In this document: positions 25,174 through 35,800 of the stretch, in pieces
Layout of the letters: the number at the start of each line of letters is the position of its first letter
Numbering within the stretch: the first letter of the stretch is position 1
Assembly (NCBI GenBank): GCA_015179045.1
Contig: WHUZ01000001.1
Location: forward strand, 2,418,001 to 2,482,000
DNA length: 64,000 nt
Direction: 5' to 3'
DNA from: Kalaharituber pfeilii
Taxonomy: Eukaryota > Ascomycota > Pezizomycetes > Pezizales > Pezizaceae
Program-made: the position numbers and the translations under genes
The notes under the pieces: model-generated
Seen by the model: the letters and a program-made list of their open reading frames with translations, nothing else
What the model was told of the DNA's origin: nothing
The model's database searches: none

Positions 25174-26919
25174 ATGGCAAGTGCTATCCCCCCTCCGGCA
25201 GCGCCAAGCTCCTCCACTCCCGCTTCCGCTCCCGCTCCCGCTCCCGCTCCCGCTCCCGCACTCCCCGCCCATCGCTGTCTCCCATCACTGCTCGAAATCT
25301 CCCTGCACCACTCAATGAGCTCTTCGGACCCCCTCGTCGAGCTCCTTGCACCTCACTTGGCCAAAGAACCCCTCCCTGTCCCTCATCCCACCTTCAAAGC
25401 CACAAGCAACCTCTTCACCTCAGCCTTCCGCAGCCACTCTACCACTTCAAACACCGAGCACCATGACCAGCACCCCTCAGCCACCCTCTCCGATCCTCTC
25501 TACACCACCTATCTTTCCCGCCTCTCCTCCCTCCCCCTCTCCAGCATCCTAACTACCGAACCAGCCTCACTCCAGTCTACTACACAATCCCTCAACCTTT
25601 CGATCCAATCCCTCTCTTCCCGCTCGCATAAAGCTCTTATCACATCCTCTCAACACCTCTCCACCATATCCTCCTCTATCTCTTCAATTCAATCCTCAAT
25701 CGCTGCACTTTCTGCCAAATCTGCGACCGCCAATCCCAAATCCATCCTCACCCTCGACCATACCATCCAGTCCTTCCTCCAAACTTTTCAGAAAGACTGT
25801 GCAGCTCTGCAAAACCGGTCCCAGGCCCACCTATTATCCCAGAACCTCGACCGCATTCTCGACATTCTTGAACTACCCACCCTATTATCCTCGTCAATTG
25901 CATCAGGAAACTACCCAACCTCTCTCGACATCCTGTCCCATGTCCGTCGTCTCGTCACACTATATCCGGACTCACCTGTCATCATGTCGATATTGCGGGA
26001 CTGCGAAGCCCTCCAACGGACAATGGTTGCAAACTTGATTGCTTCTCTGACAGGTAGCATTAAGCTTCCTATGGCAATGAAGACTGTCGGATGGCTCAAG
26101 CGCGTGATGCCAGAAATGGGCGAGAATGAGGATGTTGCTCGAGGAATCTTTCTAGTATGTAGACTTAGTTGGATAGAGAGCCTATTCCAGGCACTAGACC
26201 CCCTACGAGAACTAGCGGACGAGGAAAAACAGCAGCGGTTAAAGCGTGAAAAGAAGGGCAATATATCAACAGGCGAGAAGGTTGCATCGACGTCAGTATC
26301 ATTGCGACGAAGCGGCAGCAGTCGCAGCGGCGTGGATACCACCAGCAGCGCAAGTGGAACAGCAGGCCAGCACACTGAGCGTTACCTCAAGCGCTGGATT
26401 GAGATCTTCCGCGAGCAAAGCTTCGCTGTAGTGTCCATGTACCGGTCCATCTTCCCTTCAACCGCTACTACTACTACCTTCACCTCCCTCCACCCATCCC
26501 ATCCGCCAGCGGACCCCAAAGGCTGCCAATCTGACCCCGACGACGTCGAACTCGGTCCCCCAGCTTCCCCATTCTGTACCTTCATTCTCCATCTCATCTC
26601 CCTCCTTGACACCACACTCAAGACCTATCTTAACAACATTCAGGATAAGAGCTCACGGGAGAGTTTGCTGACACAGGTCTTATATGCGGCAGGGAGTCTG
26701 GGGAGGTTAGGGGGAGATTTCAGTGGGATAGTGGCATGTTTGGGGATAGACTGGGATTGGGATGGGGGGAATGAAGTGCAGGGAAATGGGGAGCAGGAGG
26801 AGAGTCAGGAAGGCAATACTGCTGAAGAATGGGTAGAAGTGATGAAGAAGCATAAGGTGTTGGCGAGCAGGTTGGAGCAGTTGGCTGCTGGGGCGGGAGT
26901 GGGCGGGGGAGGTAGGTAG
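25174..26919 (+). CDS. COG8: Conserved oligomeric Golgi complex subunit 8
   Basis: Lobe B subunit of the COG tether for retrograde vesicles at the Golgi. A single exon of 581 codons from the first ATG to TAG. The central part is of the Dor1/COG8 family: LSLSSRSHKALITSSQHLS-like helices near residues 140-170, a conserved block with SQNLDRILDILELPTL and CLRSGNYPTSLDILSHV-like sequence near 215-260, then RRLVTLYPDSPVIMSI and GWLKRVMPEM. These are long alpha helices with coiled-coil character. The N-terminus has a Pro-Ala run (PAPAPAPAPA) from a hexanucleotide repeat. The C-terminus is Glu- and Gly-rich. The frame is also open for seven codons upstream without an ATG. Confidence 0.88.
   Translation: MASAIPPPAAPSSSTPASAPAPAPAPAPALPAHRCLPSLLEISLHHSMSSSDPLVELLAPHLAKEPLPVPHPTFKATSNLFTSAFRSHSTTSNTEHHDQHPSATLSDPLYTTYLSRLSSLPLSSILTTEPASLQSTTQSLNLSIQSLSSRSHKALITSSQHLSTISSSISSIQSSIAALSAKSATANPKSILTLDHTIQSFLQTFQKDCAALQNRSQAHLLSQNLDRILDILELPTLLSSSIASGNYPTSLDILSHVRRLVTLYPDSPVIMSILRDCEALQRTMVANLIASLTGSIKLPMAMKTVGWLKRVMPEMGENEDVARGIFLVCRLSWIESLFQALDPLRELADEEKQQRLKREKKGNISTGEKVASTSVSLRRSGSSRSGVDTTSSASGTAGQHTERYLKRWIEIFREQSFAVVSMYRSIFPSTATTTTFTSLHPSHPPADPKGCQSDPDDVELGPPASPFCTFILHLISLLDTTLKTYLNNIQDKSSRESLLTQVLYAAGSLGRLGGDFSGIVACLGIDWDWDGGNEVQGNGEQEESQEGNTAEEWVEVMKKHKVLASRLEQLAAGAGVGGGGR
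25208..25262 (+). repeat. GCTCCC hexanucleotide repeat in COG8
   Basis: About seven near-perfect copies of a six-base unit (cgctcc) encode the Pro-Ala dipeptide run near the COG8 N-terminus. In the next frame the same DNA would read Ser-Arg repeats. A short in-frame microsatellite, likely length-variable between strains. Confidence 0.85.
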
Positions 26920-27582
26920 TCGTGCGAGGGTAATGAGAATGGACTAATGGTTCAGACAACACTCCAGTTGCAAAATATCATTGTTGATGTATTGGTGTCC
27001 CAAGAATGGAGTGTTGCACACCATCACTTGATTAATGAATTGACGTTGATATAATGCTCTATGTGATGCTTAATAAAAAAAAAAAAACATTTAACCAAGA
27101 CGACCCTACTCTCTCTACAGGACTGAGTAGGACAGCAGATACAAATATGTGGATAGAATTTATAGTACAATATTATGCTCCAATATGGCCGAGTCGCAGT
27201 CAATACATCGGCCCCCTCTCAATCCACCGCGCCGGAAAACCAACTTCCTTGATGTCAGTCACTCAATGCGAGGCATCGTTTTCTTGGGGACATCTCTAGT
27301 ATTAATGAAGTAAGGGTAGAGATGTTCGCATAGCATTAGAAAAACTTGATCATTGAGAAAATGTACTGTAATTCACACCTCCGCGCTAAGCATACAGCTA
27401 TAAGTGACATAACCTATCAGTTACAAGCTTTGCACCACTCGTTAAGTGTAAATTTGTGTTTCGCGAACCCTGGTCTTACGGCGGGAACTACTAGCAGCGA
27501 GGGGGTAGAGGATTAGGTGTATATGCACACAATGAACCTGAGGGCGCTATTCACTATGTGTTCCTGTAAACTGACCTGCGCG

Positions 27583-27660
27583 TAGTGTAGCGGTTAACCT
27601 CTTGGTTTAGTCAGCGTTGACCGCTGACTAGGTCTGGTTACCAGACTATGTACGGAGTAC
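27583..27660 (+). other. tRNA-like sequence, possible SINE head
   Basis: The sequence GCGTAGTGTAGCGGTTAACC looks like the D-arm (A box) end of a tRNA. A self-complementary TAGTCAGCG...CGCTGACTA hairpin follows at the anticodon-arm position, then another hairpin TCTGGTTACCAGA. There is no good B box and no closing acceptor stem, so it is not a functional tRNA gene. It may be the degenerate 5' end of a SINE. Confidence 0.3.
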
Positions 27661-27700
27661 TCTTGGTTAACTCCCTTCGGGGATGGGAGAGGGTTGCCCG

Positions 27701-27905
27701 GTAGCCTCGTCCCCAGGCGGGCTTTAGTCCTGGGGCACGTGACACACTAGTAATTTGGTTAGTAAGCAATGAATTATTTTGAGCGAGAACCAGTTTGTAA
27801 ACTTAAATTTCAGTTTATTACTAGTATATTTACAATTCTTGGCACTCACGTGATCGTCCGATTAGCTAATCTCAGGCTTCTACAAACGCCTGGGGACGAG
27901 GCTAC
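27701..27905. mobile_element. 205-bp element with 19-bp perfect terminal inverted repeats (MITE-like)
   Basis: GTAGCCTCGTCCCCAGGCG at 27701-27719 recurs as its exact reverse complement at 27887-27905. Inside each end lies a further CACGTGA motif (27737-27743 and 27847-27853) in mirrored positions, and the centre is AT-rich. The size and structure suit a MITE, but I see no convincing target duplication and no second copy in the window, so a simple palindrome is not excluded. Confidence 0.6.
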
Positions 27906-28243
27906 TGCTTGACTAACTAGAGCACTGCGGGAGATCAAGGCCTAGTCTGTCGAACCCATTGGCCCGAGGTACTGGTAATTTGAATTGCTGATCTAAAAGC
28001 TCGTGATCAGTTGGGAACATTGGTGCTGGGGTGCTACGAGAGTAGAGCTGGGCACGAGGACAGCGACTTGTATTTAATACTAGTTGGTCAGCATGGCACT
28101 ACATATTTACAGTGGGAAATGGCTTAGTGAAAGCTAAGTACCTAGTCTCCAGACTAAGTGAAAAGCCTCATTTTGCACCAGGCTTCGAAACAGACCTTGC
28201 GTCCTTCAACTTTTTGTCGTCTTTGAACCCACCTCTGCAGACG

Positions 28244-29249
28244 ATGTATTACGACCTCAACATTCCATGGTCCGCTGATAATGTTGAACTTCCGCGCATT
28301 GCTGCATTTCTCCATGAGCGTACGTTCCTTCATCCTGATATCCTTGCTCCAGTTGCTTTAATTCCTTGTCGACTGACGCTACATATCTCTGCCACTAGTG
28401 GGTTACAATACGATAGCTCTCAGTCACACAATTGAGGGCAAGATCCCCAGCACTCCTATTAATCCTATACCACCAAACCCATTCCCCCAGCTACCAAGCC
28501 TACAGGTGCTGACCCGATGTACATTGATCCTTTCGGACCCAGCGCAGACACAAAAGCTGCCATTACTTACACCACTCTATGACATTGTCTGCATCCGACC
28601 AGTCTCAGAGAAGCTGTTGCTTATGGCATGTAGCCAGCTCGAGCATGTAGATCTCATATCGCTGGACTTTGGCACCCGATTGCCCTTCATGCTCAAGCAC
28701 AAGATACTCGGTACGGCACTAGCGCGGGGACTCAAGTTTGAAATCTCGTATGCGCCAATTGCGATGGGTGATGTGGCTACGAGGAGGAATATCTTAAGCA
28801 ACGCAGCTGCGCTTGTACGGGGTACTAGAGGCAAGTGTGGGAACGGCATTGTGATCAGTAGTGGAGCGACGAAGGCCGTGGGGGTCAGGGCGCCGGTGGA
28901 TGTCGTTAATTTGGCGGGGTTTTGGGGGATGAGTGGGGAGAAGGGGAGGGAGGCTGTAGGCGTGGAGAGTAGGAGCGTCGTTGTGCATGCGGAAATGAGG
29001 AGAAGGAGCTGGAGGGGGGTTGTGGACTTGGTGGACGCCGGGGAGGTGCCGAGAATGATAGTCCCAGAGGCGGCACAGGGAGGGCAGCAGGAGAAGGGGC
29101 CGGGCACGGGGAAGCGCAAGGCAGAGCATGTGGCAGGAGGTAGGGAGGGGAAGGAGAAGAGGCAGCAACAGCAGCAACAACCGCAAGCACCGTCAAAACA
29201 AGGGCAAGGACAGAATAATAAGAAGGCGAAAAGGAAAGGGAATGCCTAG
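28244..29249 (+). CDS. RPP1: Ribonuclease P/MRP subunit p30
   Basis: Protein subunit shared by RNase P (tRNA 5' maturation) and RNase MRP (rRNA processing), nucleolar. Exons 28244-28319 and 28399-29249 give 308 residues. The N-terminus MYYDLNIPW is the hallmark start of the family, and splicing joins FLHE to LGYNTIALSHTIEGK. Further family blocks are TRCTLILSDP, YDIVCIRPVSEKLLLMACSQ, DLISLDFGTRLPFMLKHK (strand and helix of the TIM-barrel-like fold) and FEISYAPIAMGD, then RRNILSNAAALVRGTRGK. The tail is Lys/Gln-rich and probably nuclear-localising. The frame is open upstream, but the conserved MYYDLN fixes the start. Confidence 0.93.
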
Positions 29250-29913
29250 GGAGCCAATACTCCAATCGCAAATACATAACCTGCATTTGTTATGTTTTAG
29301 TAGTCTGGTTGGCACGACTCCCGACCGAGACGTTCATGATTTCTTTGATGTACACTAAAGTGACATGGTATCTAGTGGTTGCTTCTGTCGTTTAATAAAT
29401 TTGGTATTTGGAAGCCACTCTCGTATAGTAGTAGGATTCACCAAGATAGGTGATAACGTGTAGTCTCGTGGCAAGTAGACCACAGTACAGTAGAGTTACA
29501 TGTAAGGGCATTGGAAGGACTGCGCTCCGGTGCAAGCAGCTGTTGTGTACGATCAACGATCCTGACGAATACACGCCCTCGAAGGTGACACACAGCCGAT
29601 TCGCTGTGAATTACTAGACTCAATCGGATGAATCTACTAGTGCAGTTACTCTGCATGCAAAAGTTTTGCTGGTGGTTTATGCATAGTCCCAGCAGGAGCT
29701 TAATGCTGCCAAGACTGGCAACCTGTGGCTTCCAAGAACAAATTTCCTGGGGAATTTTTTGATCGTGTGCTTACTCGCTACACCTGCCCCACACTGCTTT
29801 TTCTCTTTCCCTCTCTCACTCACACTTGCGTCAACACCATTCAGCTATTGCCAGCATTCCAGTCGGTTCGGTGCAGCGCCGTATGTGTTATATACATATC
29901 CTCAGTCAGCAGG
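29250..29913. other. RPP1-RRN3 spacer
   Basis: No gene is seen. The stretch should hold the RPP1 3' end and the RRN3 promoter and leader. The RRN3 frame is open from about 29725 but lacks an ATG before 29914, and the upstream translation is not protein-like. Confidence 0.5.
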
Positions 29914-32197
29914 ATGGTGTCTTTGACTTCAGAAGGTGGACCACAGGTGGTGGAGATGCATTCTACCGCTGGCAACGGTGTAGGCATGAAACCTGAGGAT
30001 TTGAAGACGGGTATGACCAGTGAAAATAGCATGACGGAGAGCACTCCTAGCGGCGGCGCCAGCATGACCTCTGGTAGTCTCAAGAGAGGACCACCGATCA
30101 ATAATTCACCGGCAGCGGAGATACCTTTGAAGCGACCGAAATTGGGAGATGGCTATTCTAGACCAGCTAGCGACTCACAGCTTGCCAGTACAGTGTTTAA
30201 GAAATTTGTAAATAGTGCTTTGGATGAGAAGACTTCAGTAGGGCGTTGTCACCTCTATCAGCAGGCGTTGCATGACTTTATTGCTAATTCAAGTACCATT
30301 GGCGATATAGGGAAACAACCGAACTTACCTCGAATTGCGGCGGAAGTTCATGGCAGATCCTTTTGAGACTGATGCGCCTTCATCTCTTGAGCTCCGTCAA
30401 ACCATAAGCGCACTCACCCATACAGTATCCAGACTCGACAAGAGCTATACACAACTGGTTTTGGATATTATAAATACGGCATGGGCTGGTAGAGATAATC
30501 TATTTTTCAAGGCTTATATGAGGCTGATAGGGAACCTTGTGAGCGCGCATTCGACTTATATACCGCTGGTTACCAAAATGCTCGTACACCATCTAGCTTT
30601 GAGTATGCAGACTCCTGGGCGTACAGTGTTTTGCGGCGGCTAATGTTTTTGTGCCGCCAGATTCTTCCAGGATGTGTACATTACCAAATCATCCTCCAGT
30701 TACTCGAGATGTCATATATGACCGGACTCATGCGGTGCTAGAATACATAATGGAGCTTGTGCCTACAGCTGCGCACTCCACACTCTTCCCAGCCTTGGTA
30801 GCCGAGTTTCCAAATAAGGCGGAGAAACGGCTTGCCCAAACAACTTATTTGTCAAATCTATTGAGGGTAGTGGAATATGCGCCTGCGTTACGAAGCAAAG
30901 TCCTGGCTATGGTCATTGAGCGAATCATTAAAATAGATATAGAAATCCAGGCGGATATTGAGGATCTACCAGAAGATGAAGGTGACGATCTGAAGAGGGA
31001 GTTAGACAATGCCGAAGAAGAGGATGGCGAAAGTGATACTTCCTCAGACTCTGCAGACTATGATGAGGATATTGGACAGACCTCAGTGCAGCGGATAAAG
31101 GAAACAGTTGATAAGCTGGATTCGATGCTTGAGATTATGTTTGAATTCTTCTCCCATTTCTTGCCAACTCAAATTCAGCCCGAAGAACTTCCTACTACGG
31201 AGTCTCAAACTATATTTGAAAATCTTCTAGAATCGTTTGACAAAACAATTCTGCCCACATATCAAAGCAGATATACACAATTTGTGATGTTTTGGGCTGT
31301 ACAAAAGTCGCCAAAATTCATTGATATTTTTCTTGGAGAGCTCATAGGATGTGCTGTCGATAACAATAAGAGCCAAGTACTGCGTCAGGCAGCAGCAGCC
31401 TACGTTGCCTCTTTTGTTGCTCGAGCAAAAATGATGGATAAGGCTTCTGTGAGGGCGGTGGTCACGGTATTATGTAATTGGATGCAGTTATACTTGGTTA
31501 AGAGAGAAGGAGATTGCTCAGGACCAGATATTGGAAAATTCGGTGCCTTCTACTCGGTGTTCCAGGCTGTGATGTATATTTTCTGTTTTAGATGGAAGGA
31601 TTTAAGGGTTGGAAACGATGAGGGCAAGACCACAAGCAGGAGCAAGGAGAGAGATGGATTCCACCATTGCTAGTAATGCAGCGGGCAATAGTCTCGAAAT
31701 TTAATCCACTGAAGGTGAGCTACTATCAATCTTCGATAACATATGATAATGTTGGTGCTTACATATCTTTGTTACAGGTTTGTTCACCGGGTGTGGTCAC
31801 TGAATTTGCTCGGATATCCAACTTCCTCAACTTCCTCTATTGTTTTACCATAATCGAGAAGAATCAAAGATCGCTGCTCGGGCATTCGAGCTCCCACAGT
31901 ACTCAGCCTGGCAGTTTTGTCAGGTCACAACCTGGTAGGATAGCGTTGGAAGCATATTTCCCCTTCGACCCATACAACCTGAGGCGGAGCAAGAAATGGG
32001 TAGAGAGTTATTACGTGGAATGGGAGCGAATACCAGGTCTTGACCCCGACAGCGACGAGGAGGATGGAGATGATGACGATGACGATGATGACGACGAGGA
32101 GAGTGACGACAATGGAGTGAGTGGTGACGAGGGAGATGAGGATGAAGAAGAGGATGATGAGAGCAGTGATGAGGAAATTGATGAGAAAGAGGTGTAA
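29914..32197 (+). CDS. RRN3: RNA polymerase I initiation factor RRN3 (TIF-IA)
   Basis: Binds RNA polymerase I and recruits it to rDNA promoters; nucleolar. Likely exons: 29914-30345, 30392-30602, 30661 to about 31607, about 31640-31714, and 31778-32197. Family blocks are VSRLDKSYTQLVLDIIN, AYMRLIGNLVSAHSTYI, VIYDRTHAVLEYIMELVPTA, NLLRVVEYAPALRSKVLAMV, FCFRWKDLR, WIPPLLVMQRAIVSKFNPLK, and VCSP then FARISNFLNFLYCF. An acidic stretch follows the ID(I/V)EI block, and the C-terminus is a long Asp/Glu tail. Introns at 30603-30660 and 31715-31777 are clean. The junction at 30346-30391 needs a weak GTTCAT donor, and the one near 31608-31640 has no normal intron at all. Confidence 0.88.
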
Positions 32198-32358
32198 GCA
32201 TAATGAAGGAGATGAGCTTCCTATGGTGAACTGGCTGTCACTTAACAGCATGCATATTTCACTTGCACAGTAGATGAAGCCTGGCTGGTAATGAATTGAT
32301 GCATCTTGGTTTTCACATGGTACATGAAGTATCCTCTGTGTTCAGTGCCTTCTTTCTT

Positions 32359-32397
<39 letters not shown>

Positions 32398-32805
32398 CTT
32401 GATAGAGGGGGATTTTCAATCATCTTCCTCCTCAGGGTCTAGAAAAGTTACAATTATGCTTTCTGTTTTTTTTTCGGATTATTTGTCTGCTTTCATGGGA
32501 TGGAGTGGAATGGCGTCTATCGAGTTCAATTTGTATATGCTGCGAAAGTACATAATTGGTTATTGACTGTATAGAGTTACATGCATAAACAAGTCCTATA
32601 ATGGTGCATTATGTAAGTTGTAGGTTCATATGCAGCGTTGCGTGCATATGTACGTCGGAATCTTATTTGAGCCAGAGGATAATCTTGGCACATTCAAATT
32701 GGGCTGCTCTTCGACGCAGTTCATGCCTCCAGATTCTCGAACCGTGGATCATATCTCAGCAGCTTCCAACACGCCCAACACCCCCAATTCCCCAATCAAG
32801 GTACC
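32198..32805. other. RRN3-CFT1 spacer
   Basis: About 600 bp without a recognised gene, including a long T-rich tract (32350-32400) of tttttctttt repeats. It should contain the RRN3 terminator region and the CFT1 promoter. Confidence 0.5.
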
Positions 32806-35800
32806 ATGCCTGAGGTTTATACCGAGCTCACGGAACCAACGGCCGTCAATGCAGCACTTTCGCTCTCGTTTACATCCCCAACTGCCCAGAATTTAGTTGT
32901 AGCCAAAACTTCGCTCCTTCAGGTCTTTTCTCTGGTAACTATCGAGACGGAGCTCGAGCAGTCCGCTTCGACGGCATCACCGCAAAACGGGCCCACGAGT
33001 TTGATAGGCGATTGCAAGATGCTGACCAGGAGCAAACTTTTATGGGAGGTGGTGTCCTATTACAGAGGTCGCAGCGAAAACCTGTAACAAAGATGGTTCT
33101 TGTTGGAGAATACCATCTGTCTGGCACGCTTACGTCTATGGTTAAGATAAAGACGTCTGTGTCGAAGTCCGGTGGGGATTGTCTGCTTCTAGGATTTAAA
33201 GACGCGAAACTTTCCCTGGTGCAATGGGATCCAACGACTTACAATTTGTCGACCATCAGTGTTCATTACTATGAACAAGAGGAATTCCGATCCGCACTGA
33301 TGCCGGATTCGACAGTAAATACGTTGACCGTGGACCCAACCAGCAAGTGCGCTGCGTTGAAGTTCAACCAGGATATGCTGGCGATTTTAAGATTTCGGCA
33401 GCGGGAGGACGAAGATCTAGTGCTGGGTGATGCAGATGAAGAGGAGGGGGAATATGATCCTGATAGCCTCTTCAGGGAGGAGGAGGAAGAGGAGAGGAAA
33501 GCAGCCTTATCAACGGCCAGCGCCATGATCGGAGACGCTGCTGGCGCTTCGGGGATTGGTGCATCGGCAGCAGCATTATTGAAACCAGACTCTTTAAGCT
33601 ACCCAAGCTTCGTGGTGTCCGCATCGCAATTGGATGACCAGATTGCACATATTACATCAATCACGTTCTTACACGAGTATAGGGAACCGACTTTTGGAAT
33701 ATTATTTCAACCTAAGAGGACTTGGTCGGGGCTGCTGGAGTGTGATAGGAAAGATACCCATTCGTATATTGTTATAACTCTAGACTTGGAGCAACGTGCA
33801 TCGACACCAATTATCTCTGTCACCAATCTTCCATACGACCTTTATCGCATAGTACCATTACCTACGCCAATTGGGGGTGCATTACTGGTTGGCGGTAATC
33901 AATTAATACATGTGGACCAAGCAGGGAAAACGACTGGTGTAGCAGTAAATATCTATTCAAGGAAGACTACTAACTTCCAATTAGCAGATCAATCAGATTT
34001 GGCATTGGAGCTGGAAGGAAGTTTAGTAGAATCACTTGAGGGAGAGCGGGGAGATGTGTTAATAATAACAAAAAAGGGTCAAGGGTTGATTTTAAGTTTC
34101 AAGATGGACGGAAGAAATGTCAGCGGTCTGAGAGTTACGAAACTAACGTTTCCAGAGCAAGATCAAGCTGCTTTATTCAGCGTTTGGGGAAGTTGTCTGA
34201 TTTCACTTGGTAACCGCAGACTATTTTTAGGTAGCATGATCAATGACAGCAAGGTGATAGGATGGAAACACCGAGGCGAAAAACAAACTGGAGACAATAT
34301 AAAAGAGGAGGTTGTGTATGATGAAGACGAGGATGAATATGCATTTGACGATATGGATGACTTATATGGAGGAAGTGCAGATAAGAAAGATTATTCTAAC
34401 AGCTCAAAGGGTAATAATAAGGCTCATCCTGGTTCTGGGGAGTATATTTTTCAGATTCACGATCGATTGATTAACTACGGCCCATTATGGGACATGACCC
34501 TGGGGCGGCCATGCTTTTCAGACGAAGCAGCAATCAGGCATAGGGGCGTGATATCTGATTTGGAGCTAGTTACAACGTCTGGAAATGGTACTGAGGGGGG
34601 GTTATCCGTCTTTCGTAAACGGATAATACCTAAAGTGGTTGGTCGCTTCGATTTCCCAGAATGCCTTGCGCTATGGGTTGTTAAAGCTCGGAAAAAACAG
34701 CGTAAACACAGTTCGAATCCTTCTGGGGGCAAGTCGGCCAGTAGCTCAGGGATAGGAGTCGGCGCCATGGGTCAAGAGGGGGATGCAAATTCAGATCAAG
34801 ATTATGACCGATACTTGATAACATCGAAGGCGGAGGAGAGTTTAGTGTTTCAGGTGAAAGATACATTTGATGAGGTGAAAGGGACGGAGTTTGATAAGGG
34901 GATGGCGACAGTGGATGTCGGGACTCTGGGCGGGGATGGGAGGATTGTCCAGGTGGGGGATACAGAAGTCAGGGTGTACGATTGTGGTGTGTATAAGCTT
35001 TCCTTTAGGCTTGAAAATAAAATGTTTTTTTTCGCTTTGATCTTGGGATCAATGTGATATTTGGCGTTTGTGATTTGAACTGGGTGCTTGAAATTTTCAA
35101 TGGTGGATGGTAGCTGATATCTTAGGTGAGCCAATGAAATAGACTTGCAACTGGCGCAGATTATACCGATGTACAATGAGGAAACGGGTGAGGAGCCTGC
35201 AATCATAAAGGCTAGTTTTGCGGATCCGTACCTGTTGTTGGTGAGGAATGATGGATCGGTTATGGTTCATGTGTGTGATGGGCAGACGTTAGAGATGGAA
35301 GAGGTTACACTACGGTCAGAATTGTTGAGGGTAAGAGGCGTTGTACCTGGGAAACGGCTGGGATTTGCTAATGAACGAACAGTCAACAAAATACACCTCT
35401 GGGGCTCTTTTCTCGGCGTCTCCAGGTTCAATACTGCCTCCACAGCAGGGGAAGGAGGATACAAAAAATAGATCTCTATGTTTCCTTCTTACCAGTGATG
35501 GTGGCTTACAGGTATGAGACCGTCTTTGCGACTTGAAGCCAAGATTTTTCTAATCGTGCTTTGGTAACTAGATATGGGATCTGGAGGATACATCAATACC
35601 CTGTTGGGTAGCGGATCAGTTTAGTTCCTTACCGCCAATGTTACCTGTGGAGGCCCCAACTGCGCCGGCACATGGGCACCAGCATCAACAACATAAAGTC
35701 TCTGCGCGATGTGAGATACGGGAAATATTGATCGCGAATCTAGGGGATGAGATTTTCAAGGAGCCGTGGTTGATTGTGAGTTCTGAATTGGCTATCAATG

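Larger units (their letters stand above)
26920..28243. other. Spacer between COG8 and RPP1
   Basis: No gene is recognised in these 1.3 kb. It holds a poly-A tract near 27074, a tRNA-like sequence at 27583-27660, a 205-bp terminally inverted repeat element at 27701-27905, and a 19-base stretch at 28044-28062 resembling one end of the 38-bp unit described at 46031. Confidence 0.45.

Noticed and set aside
27583..27660. Functional tRNA gene
   Set aside because: No B box of the usual form and the acceptor stem does not close.
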